Assembly (NCBI RefSeq): GCF_900105755.1
Contig: NZ_FNTQ01000001.1
Span: 6,014,001 to 6,078,000 of the forward strand
From: Streptomyces sp. Ag109_O5-10
GTDB lineage: Bacteria > Actinomycetota > Actinomycetes > Streptomycetales > Streptomycetaceae
DNA length: 64,000 bases
Reading direction: 5' to 3'
Below the pieces are notes generated by a model that saw only the letters and a program-made list of their open reading frames with translations, made no database searches and was not told where the DNA came from. This document shows positions 1-8,265 of this stretch, piece by piece; the first letter of the stretch is position 1, and each line of letters opens with the position of its first letter. Position numbers and translations under genes: made by a program.

Positions 1-482
1 GTCTCGTCACCGGCCCGGACCCGGCCCTCGGTGATCACTCGCAGGTAGAAGCCCGGACGGTGGTGGGCGACCAGCAGCGAGGCCATGGCGGGTTCGCCCA
101 GGCGCATGCCGACGCGGTAGCAGGTGACGCGGGGCTGGGTCACCTCGAACTCGGCCTCGCCGACGCGGTACCGGTCGCCGATGCACACCTCCTCGTCGGG
201 CAGGCCGTCGACGGTGAAGTTCTCCCCGAACATCCCGAAGGCGAGGTCGTCGCGGCCGAGCTGCTTCCGCCAGTACCGGTAGGACTCCAGTTGGTAGACG
301 AGGACGGCCCGGATCTCGCCGCCGTGCCCGGCCAGGTCGCCCTGGCCGTCCCCCTCGACGTTCAGCCGCCGCACCATGCGGCTGCCGTCCACGGGGGACT
401 TCCACGCCCCGGTGCGCACGGTCCTGCCCTGCCAGGGGACGTCCTTGGGCATCCCCACGTTGACGGACAGCAACCTCGCCAT
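1..482 (-). CDS. MOSC domain protein (3' end outside window)
   Basis: The first codon is ATG at 482, preceded by AGGAGG seven bases upstream. About 160 codons are visible before the window edge cuts the C-terminus. The translation opens MARLLSVNVG and contains the conserved features of MOSC proteins of the YiiM type: an HGG motif near residue 53, a GMFGENFTVDGL stretch, and TQPRVTCYRVG with the conserved cysteine near residue 130. MOSC domains bind or transfer sulfur in molybdenum cofactor chemistry; YiiM relatives reduce N-hydroxylated bases. The exact substrate here cannot be told. It is transcribed away from the ABC exporter, so the two do not form an operon. Family is secure, specific role is not. 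Confidence 0.85.
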   Translation of the reverse strand, partial: MARLLSVNVGMPKDVPWQGRTVRTGAWKSPVDGSRMVRRLNVEGDGQGDLAGHGGEIRAVLVYQLESYRYWRKQLGRDDLAFGMFGENFTVDGLPDEEVCIGDRYRVGEAEFEVTQPRVTCYRVGMRLGEPAMASLLVAHHRPGFYLRVITEGRVRAGDE

Positions 483-920
483 GCGGACCTCCTGCGGGGC
501 CGGCACCGCCACGCTCCCTTGAGCACGCATCCTGGTGCCTCCGCCGGGAATCCGCGACCGCGGACGGTTGCCTCTCCGCGCACCGGGACGGCCGTTCCGC
601 CGTCACCGAACCCGGACGGAACCCGATGACGACCACGCGCCGTGCCCGCCGTACCGCCGTTCCGCCGCCCACCGGCCCCGGCACCTTCAAGCCGGCGGGC
701 GGCTGGACGGCCGAGGTCACGAAGACGGGCGAGCTCCGGTACCGCGCGCACAGCGTGTACGTCGGTCGTCCTCAACGCGGGCGGTGTGATCAGCGCCCAC
801 GCGTAGGCGTCCGCGGCGAGCCCTCCGCCGCCCCGCCCCCGTTTTGTTGCGGAGGGATGAAATCCGCTTCGTTCCGTGTTGTGACCTTGCGGAAGAACAG
901 GGCGAACGGAGGGCACCCGC
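483..920. other. Intergenic region with one broken small gene
   Basis: This 438-base gap separates the MOSC gene from the ABC exporter. Apart from the frameshifted small gene at 626-806 I see only an AT-richer patch around 841-900, which probably carries the exporter promoter; no convincing -35/-10 pair could be fixed. A small hairpin (GCGGA/TCCGC) lies around 854-873. Confidence 0.5.
626..806 (+). pseudogene. Small hypothetical protein with apparent +1 frameshift
   Basis: From ATG 626 the frame reads about 45 sensible codons (...GGWTAEVTKTGELRYRAHSVYV) with strong GC at third positions. At 764 an extra G seems present: dropping one base joins VYV to VVLNAGGVISAHA and a stop at 804-806, giving a compact protein of about 59 residues. 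Without that change the frame runs on into unrelated arginine/proline-rich sequence across the exporter start. The domain is not one I recognise. This is either a recently broken gene or a sequencing error in a run of GTC repeats. The ribosome binding site (CGGACGGAACCCG) is weak. Confidence 0.45.
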
Positions 921-3900
921 GTGGCAGCGCAACAGGGGGAGCGGCAGGGCGGCTGGGCGCGCAGGCTCGCGGGGTATGCCTGGCGGCATCCCCGGGACGT
1001 CGTGCTCGCCCTCGGGTCCTCGCTGGCCGGTATGGCGGTGCTCGCCGTCGTACCCCTGATCACCAAGGTGATCATCGACGACGTGATCGGTGATCACAGC
1101 CGGTCGATGGGGCCCTGGGCCGGTGCCCTGGTCGGTGCCGCCGTCCTCGTCTACGCGGCCACCTTCGTGCGCCGCTACTACGGCGGCCGGCTCGCCCTCG
1201 ACGTCCAGCACGACCTGCGCACCGAGATGTACGGCACGCTCACCCGGCTCGACGGACGGCGGCAGGACGAGCTGTCCACGGGCCAGGTGGTGGGGCGCGC
1301 CACCAGCGATCTCCAGCTCATCCAGGGGCTCCTGTTCATGTTGCCGATGACGATCGGCAACGTGCTCCTCTTCCTGATCTCCCTCGGGATCATGGCCTGG
1401 CTGTCGCCGCCGCTCACCCTGGTCGCCCTGGCCGTCGCCCCGGCCCTGTACTGGATAGCCAAGCGCAGCCGCAGCAAGCTGCACCCCGCCACCTGGTACG
1501 CCCAGGCCCAGGCCGCCGCCGTGGCCGGGGTGGTCGACGGCGCGGTCAGCGGCGTGCGCGTGGTGAAGGGGTTCGGGCAGGAGGAGCAGGAGACCGGGAA
1601 GCTGAGGGAGGTCGGGCGCAGGCTCTTCGCCGGGCGGCTGCGGACGATTCGGCTGAACAGCAGGTTCACCCCGGCCCTCCAGGCCGTCCCGGCCCTCGGC
1701 CAGGTCGCCATGCTCGCGCTCGGCGGCTGGCTCGCCGTCCGCGGTCACATCACCCTCGGCACCTTCGTCGCCTTCTCCTCCTACCTCGCCCAGCTGGTCG
1801 GCCCGGTCCGGATGCTCGCCGTGGTCCTCACCGTCGGCCAGCAGGCACGCGCCGGCACCGAGCGGGTGCTCGAACTGATCGACACCGAGCCCACCATGAA
1901 GGAGGGCACCAGGACCCTCCCCGCCGACGCGCCCGCGACCGTCGAGTTCGACGACGTGTCGTTCGGGTACGACCACGAGCGGCCGGTCCTGAAGGGGCTC
2001 AGTTTCGAGATCCGGCCGGGCGAGACCCTCGCCGTCGTCGGCTCCTCCGGCTCCGGCAAGTCCACGGTCTCGCTCCTCCTGCCCCGCTTCTACGACGTCA
2101 CCCACGGCGCCGTCCTGGTCGGCGGCCACGACGTGCGCGAGCTGACCCACGACTCGCTGCGGGCCGCGATCGGCCTGGTCCCGGAGGACTCGTTCCTCTT
2201 CTCCGACACGGTCCGCAACAACATCGCGTACGGCCGTCCCGACGCGACCGAGGACGAGATCCTCGCCGCCGCCCGCGCCGCCCAGGCCGACCGTTTCATC
2301 GCCGAGCTGCCCGACGGCTACGACACCAAGGTCGGCGAACAGGGCCTCACCCTCTCCGGCGGCCAGCGCCAGCGCATCGCCCTCGCCCGCGCCCTGCTCA
2401 CCGACCCCCGGCTCCTCGTCCTCGACGACGCCACCTCGGCCGTCGACGCCCGCGTGGAGCACGAGATCCACGAGGCCCTCGGCCACGTGATGCGGGGCCG
2501 CACCACGCTCCTCATCGCGCACCGCCGCTCCACCCTCAACCTCGCCGACCGCATCGCCGTCCTCGACGGCGGCCGGCTCGCCGACATCGGCACCGACGAG
2601 GAGCTCCAGCAGCGGTCCGCCCTCTACCGCCGGCTCCTGACCGACCCCGACGAGCTGGGCGGGGTCTCCCCGGGGCACGCGCTGCCCCTCGAACCGGGCG
2701 AGGACACCTCCGTGCGGGACGAGCTGGACGCCGAGTTCGACGCCGAGCGCGGGGTGACCCCGCGGCTGTGGACCGGCGACCGCACGCCCCGCGACCTCGC
2801 CCTGGCCGGCACCCCGGCCACCCCCGAACTCCTCGCCCAGGTCGAGGCGCTGCCCCCGGCGACCGACGTCCCCGACATCGACGAGGCCGGCGCCGTCCGC
2901 CCCGAGGACTCCTACGGGCTGCGCCGCCTGCTCCGCGGCTTCGGCGCGCCCCTGCTGGTCAGCCTCGCGCTGGTCGCCGTGGACGCCGGCACCGGTCTGC
3001 TGCTCCCGGTGCTGATCCGGCACGGCATCGACCAGGGCGTCAGCAAGCTGGCGCTCGGTGCGGTCTGGGCGGCCGCGCTGCTCGGCCTGTTCGCGGTGCT
3101 CGCCCAGTGGGCGGCCCAGATCGGCGAGACCCGGATGACCGGCCGCACCGGCGAACGGGTCCTCTACTCCCTCCGCCTGAAGATCTTCGCGCAGCTCCAG
3201 CGGCTCGGACTCGACTACTACGAGCGCGAGCTGACCGGCCGGATCATGACGCGGATGACGACGGACGTCGACGCCCTCTCCACCTTCCTGCAAACCGGCC
3301 TGGTCACCGCCTTCGTCTCCGTCGTCACCTTCTTCGGCATCATGGTCGCCCTGCTGGTCATCGACGTGCAGCTCGCGCTCGTCGTCTTCATCACCCTGCC
3401 GCCGCTGATCGTCGCGACGTTCTTCTTCCGCCGGGCGAGCGTGAAGGCGTACGAACTCGCCCGGGAGCGGGTGTCGGTGGTCAACGCCGACCTCCAGGAG
3501 TCGGTGTCCGGGCTGCGGATCGTGCAGGCCTTCCGGCGCGAGCGGGACAGCGGCCGCCGCTTCACCGAGCGCAGCGAGAGCTACCGCAAGGCCCGTATCC
3601 GGGGCCAGTTGCTGATATCGGCCTACTTCCCGTTCGTCCAGCTGCTGTCGTCGGTGGCCGCGGCCGGCGTGCTGATGGCGGGCGCCCACCGGGTCGAGGC
3701 GGCCACCCTCACCACCGGCGCCCTGGTCGCCTACCTGCTCTACATCGACCTGTTCTTCGCCCCCGTCCAGCAGCTCTCCCAGGTCTTCGACGGCTACCAG
3801 CAGGCGACCGTCTCCCTCGGCCGCATCCAGGAACTCCTGCGCGAGCCGACCTCCACCAAGTCGGCGGAGCGCCCGCGGGAGGTGGAGTCGCTCCACGGCG

Positions 3901-4661
3901 ACATCGCGTTCGAGAACGTGCACTTCGCCTACGGGGACGACGAAGAGGCCCTGCGCTGCATCGACCTGACCGTCCCCGCCGGGCAGACCGTCGCCTTCGT
4001 CGGCGAGACCGGCGCGGGCAAGTCGACCCTGGTCAAGCTGGTCGCGCGGTTCTACGACCCGACGGGTGGCCGGGTGACGGTCGACGGCACGGACCTGCGC
4101 GACCTGGACCTGACCTCGTACCGCCATCGCCTCGGGGTCGTCCCGCAGGAGGCGTACCTCTTCCCGGGGACCGTCCGGGACGCCATCGCCTACGGCCGCC
4201 CGGACGCGACCGACGCCCAGGTGGAGGCGGCGGCCCGTGCGGTCGGCGCCCACGAGATGATCGCCACCCTCGACGGCGGCTACCTCCACGAGGTGGCCGA
4301 GCGCGGCCGCAACCTCTCTGCGGGCCAGCGCCAGCTCATCGCCCTCGCCCGCGCGGAGCTGGTCGACCCCGACGTGCTGCTCCTCGACGAGGCGACCGCC
4401 GCCCTCGACCTGGCGACCGAGGCCCAGGTCAACATGGCCACCGACCGGCTGACGGGCCGCCGTACGACCCTCGTGGTCGCCCACCGGCTGACCACCGCGG
4501 CCCGCGCCGACCGGGTGGTGGTCATGGACCACGGCCGGGTCGCCGAGGACGGCACCCACGACGAACTGCTCGCCCGCGACGGCCGGTACGCCGAACTGTG
4601 GCGCACCTTCATCGGCCGGCCCGAGGAGGAGCCGGAGGAGCCGGTCGGCGCGACCCGGTGA
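921..4661 (+). CDS. Fused double ABC exporter (two TMD-NBD halves)
   Basis: This 1246-residue protein contains two complete exporter halves in one chain. Half 1 has six membrane spans (about residues 30-330), Walker A GSSGSGKS near 374, signature LSGGQ and a Walker B ending LDDATSAVD near 500. Half 2 repeats this with Walker A GETGAGKS near 1028, signature LSAGQ and Walker B LLLDEATAALD near 1152. The first Walker B has aspartate where the catalytic glutamate should be, the usual mark of a degenerate site in heterodimeric exporters (BmrCD/TM287-288 type), so one site should be regulatory. GTG 921 is chosen for the GGAGGG at 908-913. It probably exports lipids, peptides or drugs; the substrate is unknown. 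Confidence 0.9.
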   Translation: MAAQQGERQGGWARRLAGYAWRHPRDVVLALGSSLAGMAVLAVVPLITKVIIDDVIGDHSRSMGPWAGALVGAAVLVYAATFVRRYYGGRLALDVQHDLRTEMYGTLTRLDGRRQDELSTGQVVGRATSDLQLIQGLLFMLPMTIGNVLLFLISLGIMAWLSPPLTLVALAVAPALYWIAKRSRSKLHPATWYAQAQAAAVAGVVDGAVSGVRVVKGFGQEEQETGKLREVGRRLFAGRLRTIRLNSRFTPALQAVPALGQVAMLALGGWLAVRGHITLGTFVAFSSYLAQLVGPVRMLAVVLTVGQQARAGTERVLELIDTEPTMKEGTRTLPADAPATVEFDDVSFGYDHERPVLKGLSFEIRPGETLAVVGSSGSGKSTVSLLLPRFYDVTHGAVLVGGHDVRELTHDSLRAAIGLVPEDSFLFSDTVRNNIAYGRPDATEDEILAAARAAQADRFIAELPDGYDTKVGEQGLTLSGGQRQRIALARALLTDPRLLVLDDATSAVDARVEHEIHEALGHVMRGRTTLLIAHRRSTLNLADRIAVLDGGRLADIGTDEELQQRSALYRRLLTDPDELGGVSPGHALPLEPGEDTSVRDELDAEFDAERGVTPRLWTGDRTPRDLALAGTPATPELLAQVEALPPATDVPDIDEAGAVRPEDSYGLRRLLRGFGAPLLVSLALVAVDAGTGLLLPVLIRHGIDQGVSKLALGAVWAAALLGLFAVLAQWAAQIGETRMTGRTGERVLYSLRLKIFAQLQRLGLDYYERELTGRIMTRMTTDVDALSTFLQTGLVTAFVSVVTFFGIMVALLVIDVQLALVVFITLPPLIVATFFFRRASVKAYELARERVSVVNADLQESVSGLRIVQAFRRERDSGRRFTERSESYRKARIRGQLLISAYFPFVQLLSSVAAAGVLMAGAHRVEAATLTTGALVAYLLYIDLFFAPVQQLSQVFDGYQQATVSLGRIQELLREPTSTKSAERPREVESLHGDIAFENVHFAYGDDEEALRCIDLTVPAGQTVAFVGETGAGKSTLVKLVARFYDPTGGRVTVDGTDLRDLDLTSYRHRLGVVPQEAYLFPGTVRDAIAYGRPDATDAQVEAAARAVGAHEMIATLDGGYLHEVAERGRNLSAGQRQLIALARAELVDPDVLLLDEATAALDLATEAQVNMATDRLTGRRTTLVVAHRLTTAARADRVVVMDHGRVAEDGTHDELLARDGRYAELWRTFIGRPEEEPEEPVGATR

Positions 4662-4690
4662 GTTCGCCTCCCTGACGGCCGTGCAACCAT

Positions 4691-4724
4691 CCGACACATG
4701 TCGGGCGTCCGTACATCAGTACGG
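4691..4724. repeat. Two adjacent short inverted repeats
   Basis: CCGACA-ca-TGTCGG at 4691-4704 is followed by CCGTAC-atca-GTACGG at 4709-4724. They sit between the exporter stop and the start of a small secreted protein. They may be a weak terminator or regulator sites; there is no T-run. Confidence 0.35.
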
Positions 4725-4763
4725 TCATGGTTGGGCACAGCTGCGGTACGGGAGGGAACGACT

Positions 4764-5156
4764 GTGGACAGTGGTGCGATACGCCGGCGGCTGGCGCTCG
4801 GTGCGGCCGTGCTGGCCGCCTCCGGGGCCCTCGCGCTCGTGGCACCGGCCGACGCCCAGGCCGAGACGGCCACGAACTGCGCCGGACGCGAGGTGCGGAC
4901 CCTGTCCTTCGCCGACGGCACCGTGCACGTCTACCGGCAGGGCGGCTACGTCTGCGCGATCACCCTCCCCAAGCAGTCCGGCGGCCGGCGGACGATGTCC
5001 GTCAGCGTCCAGGCCCGCGGCAACCGCCCGGTCGTCGACAGGGGCAGGTACAGCCACCGCGCGGGCCCGGTCACGGTCCACGCGGGACACCGCTGCGTGT
5101 GGGTCCGGGGTGCGGTGGGAGGGAGCTCAGTGAGCTCGGGCTGGATCCTCTGCTGA
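4764..5156 (+). CDS. Small secreted protein, function unknown
   Basis: GTG 4764 is preferred because GGAGGG lies at 4751-4756 and because it places a clean signal peptide at the N-terminus: RRR, a hydrophobic Ala/Leu core (residues about 9-27) and an APADAQAETA cleavage region. The mature protein of about 95 residues has four cysteines (NCAG, YVCAI, HRCVW, final ILC), which suggests two disulfides in an extracellular fold. It follows the ABC exporter by about 100 bases on the same strand but has its own ribosome binding site. I recognise no family. Confidence 0.75.
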   Translation: MDSGAIRRRLALGAAVLAASGALALVAPADAQAETATNCAGREVRTLSFADGTVHVYRQGGYVCAITLPKQSGGRRTMSVSVQARGNRPVVDRGRYSHRAGPVTVHAGHRCVWVRGAVGGSSVSSGWILC

Positions 5157-5300
5157 GGGTTCGATCCCGTACCGTGCGGCCGAGCGGATGACCTGGGTCG
5201 GCTGGAAGGGCAGGCGCGGAGGGGGCGAACCGCTCGTGCGCATATGGCGGGAGGTCCGCTGGGTACGCCGACTGGGACACCTCCGATCCCCGCGGAGCGT

Positions 5301-5906
5301 TCACAACCGCCGGGCGCAGCCCACCGGGTGCTCGCCGCCCAGCTGGACGTACAGGGCGGTCGCCGTCGGGCAGGCGTCCCGCGAGGTCACCGCCCGGACC
5401 ACCCGGTACTGCGGTTTCCGTCTCCCCGAGCCGTCGCAGGCGGTCTCGCGGACCTGGCCGTGGCCCGAGCCGTAGACGCAGTCTCCGACGACGGTGCGCG
5501 GCCCGCCGCCCCCGCCCGGGTCACCGGGGTGCGGCGGCTCGAGGTTGCGCATGCAGGCGTAGCCCTGCGGGATCGTTCCGTCGCCGTCCGTGTGCTGGGC
5601 GCCTATGTGGAGCACGAAGTCGGTGGTGGCCGGGCACAACGGCCCGTCGGCCACGGTGCCGTCGTACCGGGCGACCACCCGGGCCGCCGCGCGTTCCCCG
5701 GTGCAGGGCACCTCGGTGAAGCCGGCGGTCCCGAACGAGCTGCACTCGCCGACCGCGAGGAACTGCGCGCCGTACCCGGCCGGCGCCGGGCTCGCCGTCG
5801 AGCGCGCGCTGCCCGCCGGCGCCCCGGACGACGACGTCCGGCAACCGGCCGGCAGCAGCACGACGGCCACCGCCACCAGTACCCCCGCACAACGCCTGTT
5901 CCGCAT
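5301..5906 (-). CDS. Lipoprotein with two LppU/SCO3897-like repeats
   Basis: Starting at ATG 5906 (GGGGGG upstream), the 201-residue product begins MRNRRCAG, has a hydrophobic core and a lipobox ending LLPAGC, so it should be lipidated and face outward. The mature part has two similar modules, each with the order G(E/D)C, then (P/A)C, then CP, then (A/G)C: one from VGECSSFG, one from VGDCVYGSG. The pattern resembles the LppU/SCO3897 family of cell-envelope proteins, whose job is not known to me. A PGDPGGGGG linker joins the modules. It converges on the preceding gene; the next gene upstream (GH3) is on the same strand about 100 bases away. Confidence 0.75.
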   Translation of the reverse strand: MRNRRCAGVLVAVAVVLLPAGCRTSSSGAPAGSARSTASPAPAGYGAQFLAVGECSSFGTAGFTEVPCTGERAAARVVARYDGTVADGPLCPATTDFVLHIGAQHTDGDGTIPQGYACMRNLEPPHPGDPGGGGGPRTVVGDCVYGSGHGQVRETACDGSGRRKPQYRVVRAVTSRDACPTATALYVQLGGEHPVGCARRL

Positions 5907-6008
5907 AGCGACCCCCCTGCCAGCGTGGCCCGCGATCACGGTCCGCGTCAGCTGCACGGGAGGCTTTCCGCCTGTTGGGGGCGTTACGCCCGGTTCTGTG
6001 GCGTACGT

Positions 6009-7847
6009 CTAGTACGTCAGCCCGTGGCCGACCGGATACAGCACCCGGGCCGGATCGTCCGCCCGCTGCACCGGCACCGGCAGGCTGCCTCGCGGTGCCA
6101 CCTCGCCCGCGATCACCCGCGCCGCGGCCCGCAGTTCGACGTCGGTCCAGGAGTAGGTCGCCAAGTACGCCTTGACGAAAGGCAGTTGGGCGACATCGTA
6201 CGGATTGCGCACCGCCACCGCCACCACGGGGACGCCGGTCGCGACCAGCCGTTCCACCAGCCGTTGCTGCCCGCTGCCCGCCGTCACGTTGTACGTCCCG
6301 ACGACCACCGCGTCCGCCGACCGCGCCGCCGCGACGGCCTGGTCGACGGTCGCGGGCGAGGGGGCCGTGCCCGTGGGCAACGCGGTGGCCGTGAAGCCCA
6401 GTTCGGAGAGGGCGGCGGCGAGCACACCGGTCGGCGGGCCCGTCGTGCCGGACGGCGAGTCCGGGTCGGCGCCGACGACCAGCACCTTGCCGTGCGTGCG
6501 GCGCGCCAGGGGGAGCAGCCCGCCCTCGTTGACCAGCAGGGTGGTGGTGCGCTCGGCGATGCGGTCGGCGGCGGCGAGGTGCTGTGCCGTGCCGACCACC
6601 CGGCCGACGTCCTTCGTGTCGACGTACGGCCGGTCGAGCAGCCCCAGCCGGGACTTCAGCCGCAGGATCCGCAGGACCGACTCGTCCAGCCGGGCCTCGG
6701 TCAGCTCGCCGTCCCGTACGGCCTTCAGGACGGCGTTCCAGGCGACGTCCAGGTGGGGCGGGTCGAGGAGCTGGTCGACGCCGGCCTTCAGCGCGAGCAC
6801 GGGCACCCGGTCGTCGCCGTACTTCGTCCGGACCCCCGCCATGCCCAGGGAGTCGGTCACCACGACCCCGTCGTAGCCGAGTTCGCCGCGCAGGATGCCG
6901 GTGAGGACGGGGTGCGAGAGGGTGGCCGGGTCGCCGGAGCCGTCCAGGGCCGGGAACTGGATGTGCGCGGTCATGACCGAGTCGATGCCCGCCTCGATCG
7001 CCGCGCGGAACGGGACCGCGTCCAGCTTCTCCCACACCTCCCGGCTGTGCGTGATCACCGGGAAGCCGGTGTGGCTGTCCACGGCGGTGTCGCCGTGCCC
7101 CGGGAAGTGCTTGGCGGTGGCCGCCACCCCCGCCTCCTGGTAACCCTGCACCTCGGCGGCGACCAGCGCCCCGGCCGCGTCCGGGCCGGCCCCGAAGGAC
7201 CGTACACCGATGATCGGGTTGGCCGGGTTCACGTTCACGTCGGCGTCGGGGGAGTAGTCCTGCCGCACGCCCATCGCCCGCAGCTCCGCGCCGGAGATCC
7301 GGCCGAGGGTGCGGGCGTCGGCCGGGGAGCCACCGGCCCCCATGGCCATGGCGCCCGGGAAGAGGGTGGCGGGCTTCCCGATCCGGCAGACGGCGCCGTG
7401 CTCCTGGTCGGTGGAGATCAGCACCGGCAGGCCGCGCGGCTGCGTCAGCGAGGCCCGCTGGATCCCGTTGGACAGCTCGGCGATCTGCCGCGGGTCGCGG
7501 GTGTTGTGCGTCCAGGTGAAGTAGATGATCCCGCCGACCCGGTACGTCGCGATCAGCTCGGCGGCGGTGCGGACGCCGATCTCCTTGAGGTTGGCGTCGA
7601 TGTCGGCCTGGTCCGGGTCGGTGGCCGAATGCCCGTAGACCCGCGTCACGAACAGCTGACCGACCTTCTCCTCGACCGTCATCCGGCCGACGATCGCGCG
7701 GAGCCTCTTGTCGTCGGACCTCTTGTCACCGGGGTCCGTGCCGGCGGTGCCTCTGCCGCCGGAGCCGAGGGCGCTCGCGCCGGTGCCGACGGCCAGTCCC
7801 GCGGTGACGCCCGCGGTCGCGGTGAGGACGGTGCGTCTGGAGGGCAC
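6009..7847 (-). CDS. Secreted GH3 beta-N-acetylhexosaminidase (NagZ-like)
   Basis: The 612-residue product from GTG 7847 (AAGGAG 5-6 bases upstream) starts with a twin-arginine signal peptide (PSRRTVLTATAG, then a Leu/Ala/Gly core). The GH3 catalytic domain carries the NagZ-type loop KHFPGHGDTAVDSH near residue 246 and the nucleophile region VVVTDSLGMAG near 330; a C-terminal GH3 sandwich domain follows. Such enzymes release N-acetylglucosamine from chitin oligomers or muropeptides. The KHFPGHG loop supports hexosaminidase over beta-glucosidase. Export by Tat suggests folding before secretion. It is divergent from aroA with a 418-base spacer. From memory it looks like the SCO2758 type of S. 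coelicolor. Confidence 0.9.
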   Translation of the reverse strand: MPSRRTVLTATAGVTAGLAVGTGASALGSGGRGTAGTDPGDKRSDDKRLRAIVGRMTVEEKVGQLFVTRVYGHSATDPDQADIDANLKEIGVRTAAELIATYRVGGIIYFTWTHNTRDPRQIAELSNGIQRASLTQPRGLPVLISTDQEHGAVCRIGKPATLFPGAMAMGAGGSPADARTLGRISGAELRAMGVRQDYSPDADVNVNPANPIIGVRSFGAGPDAAGALVAAEVQGYQEAGVAATAKHFPGHGDTAVDSHTGFPVITHSREVWEKLDAVPFRAAIEAGIDSVMTAHIQFPALDGSGDPATLSHPVLTGILRGELGYDGVVVTDSLGMAGVRTKYGDDRVPVLALKAGVDQLLDPPHLDVAWNAVLKAVRDGELTEARLDESVLRILRLKSRLGLLDRPYVDTKDVGRVVGTAQHLAAADRIAERTTTLLVNEGGLLPLARRTHGKVLVVGADPDSPSGTTGPPTGVLAAALSELGFTATALPTGTAPSPATVDQAVAAARSADAVVVGTYNVTAGSGQQRLVERLVATGVPVVAVAVRNPYDVAQLPFVKAYLATYSWTDVELRAAARVIAGEVAPRGSLPVPVQRADDPARVLYPVGHGLTY

Positions 7848-8265
7848 GTGCGCTCCTTTTGGTGGGGAATGCACAGTAACCAGAAAGGGGCCGCCATCGG
7901 CGCATTGGAGGGGGCACGTCGATGGCGGCGGGCCGGCGGCCGTGGTGGGCGGAGAGGGTAGGTCAGCAATCGCAGCCAGCAGCGAGGGCCGACACCGCAC
8001 CACGGAGACTCTTCCGACAGCCTGCGCTTTGGACGGACGGCACGGGGGAGGGGTTCCCGTCGGGCGGTCCATTTCCGTAATTCGGGAGGGGGGAGCCGGA
8101 AGATACGCCAGGGACAGCGCCCCGTCAGGGGCGCTGGGGGTCCCCCGGCCGAAGGCCGGGGGAGGAACTGCGTGACCAGCCCCCACCGGCCGCACCCGAC
8201 GAACGACCTGTTCCAGCCCCTGGAAACACCCCCACCCGAGCCTCGCGGCAAGCGATCATGGCGGC
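7848..8265. other. Divergent promoter region between GH3 and aroA
   Basis: The 418 bases hold the start regions of two divergent genes. I saw no DasR-type site in front of the hexosaminidase. Strong hairpins lie at 8118-8163, including a perfect 10-bp stem at 8141-8163, and next to them sits a copy of a short element (8161-8191) that recurs elsewhere in the window. Confidence 0.5.
8141..8163. repeat. Perfect inverted repeat with dispersed element
   Basis: TCCCCCGGCC-gaa-GGCCGGGGGA forms a 10-bp stem with a 3-base loop. It runs into GGAGGAACTGCGTGACCAGC, a variant of the GGGGAACTGCGCGA element seen also at 48683 and four times between 59412 and 59879. Such elements are common between Streptomyces genes. 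Confidence 0.6.

Noticed and set aside
717..4697. Very long minus-strand open frame opposite the ABC exporter
   Set aside because: It is the antisense shadow of the exporter gene; the translation is Gly/Val/Glu-rich with no domains, while the plus strand has full ABC motifs.
7848..7947. DasR site upstream of the hexosaminidase
   Set aside because: No sequence near the ACTGGTCTAGACCACT-type consensus was found.
5244..7961. Long plus-strand open frame across the lipoprotein and GH3 genes
   Set aside because: Shadow of two real minus-strand genes with signal peptides and GH3 motifs; it has no recognisable domain.
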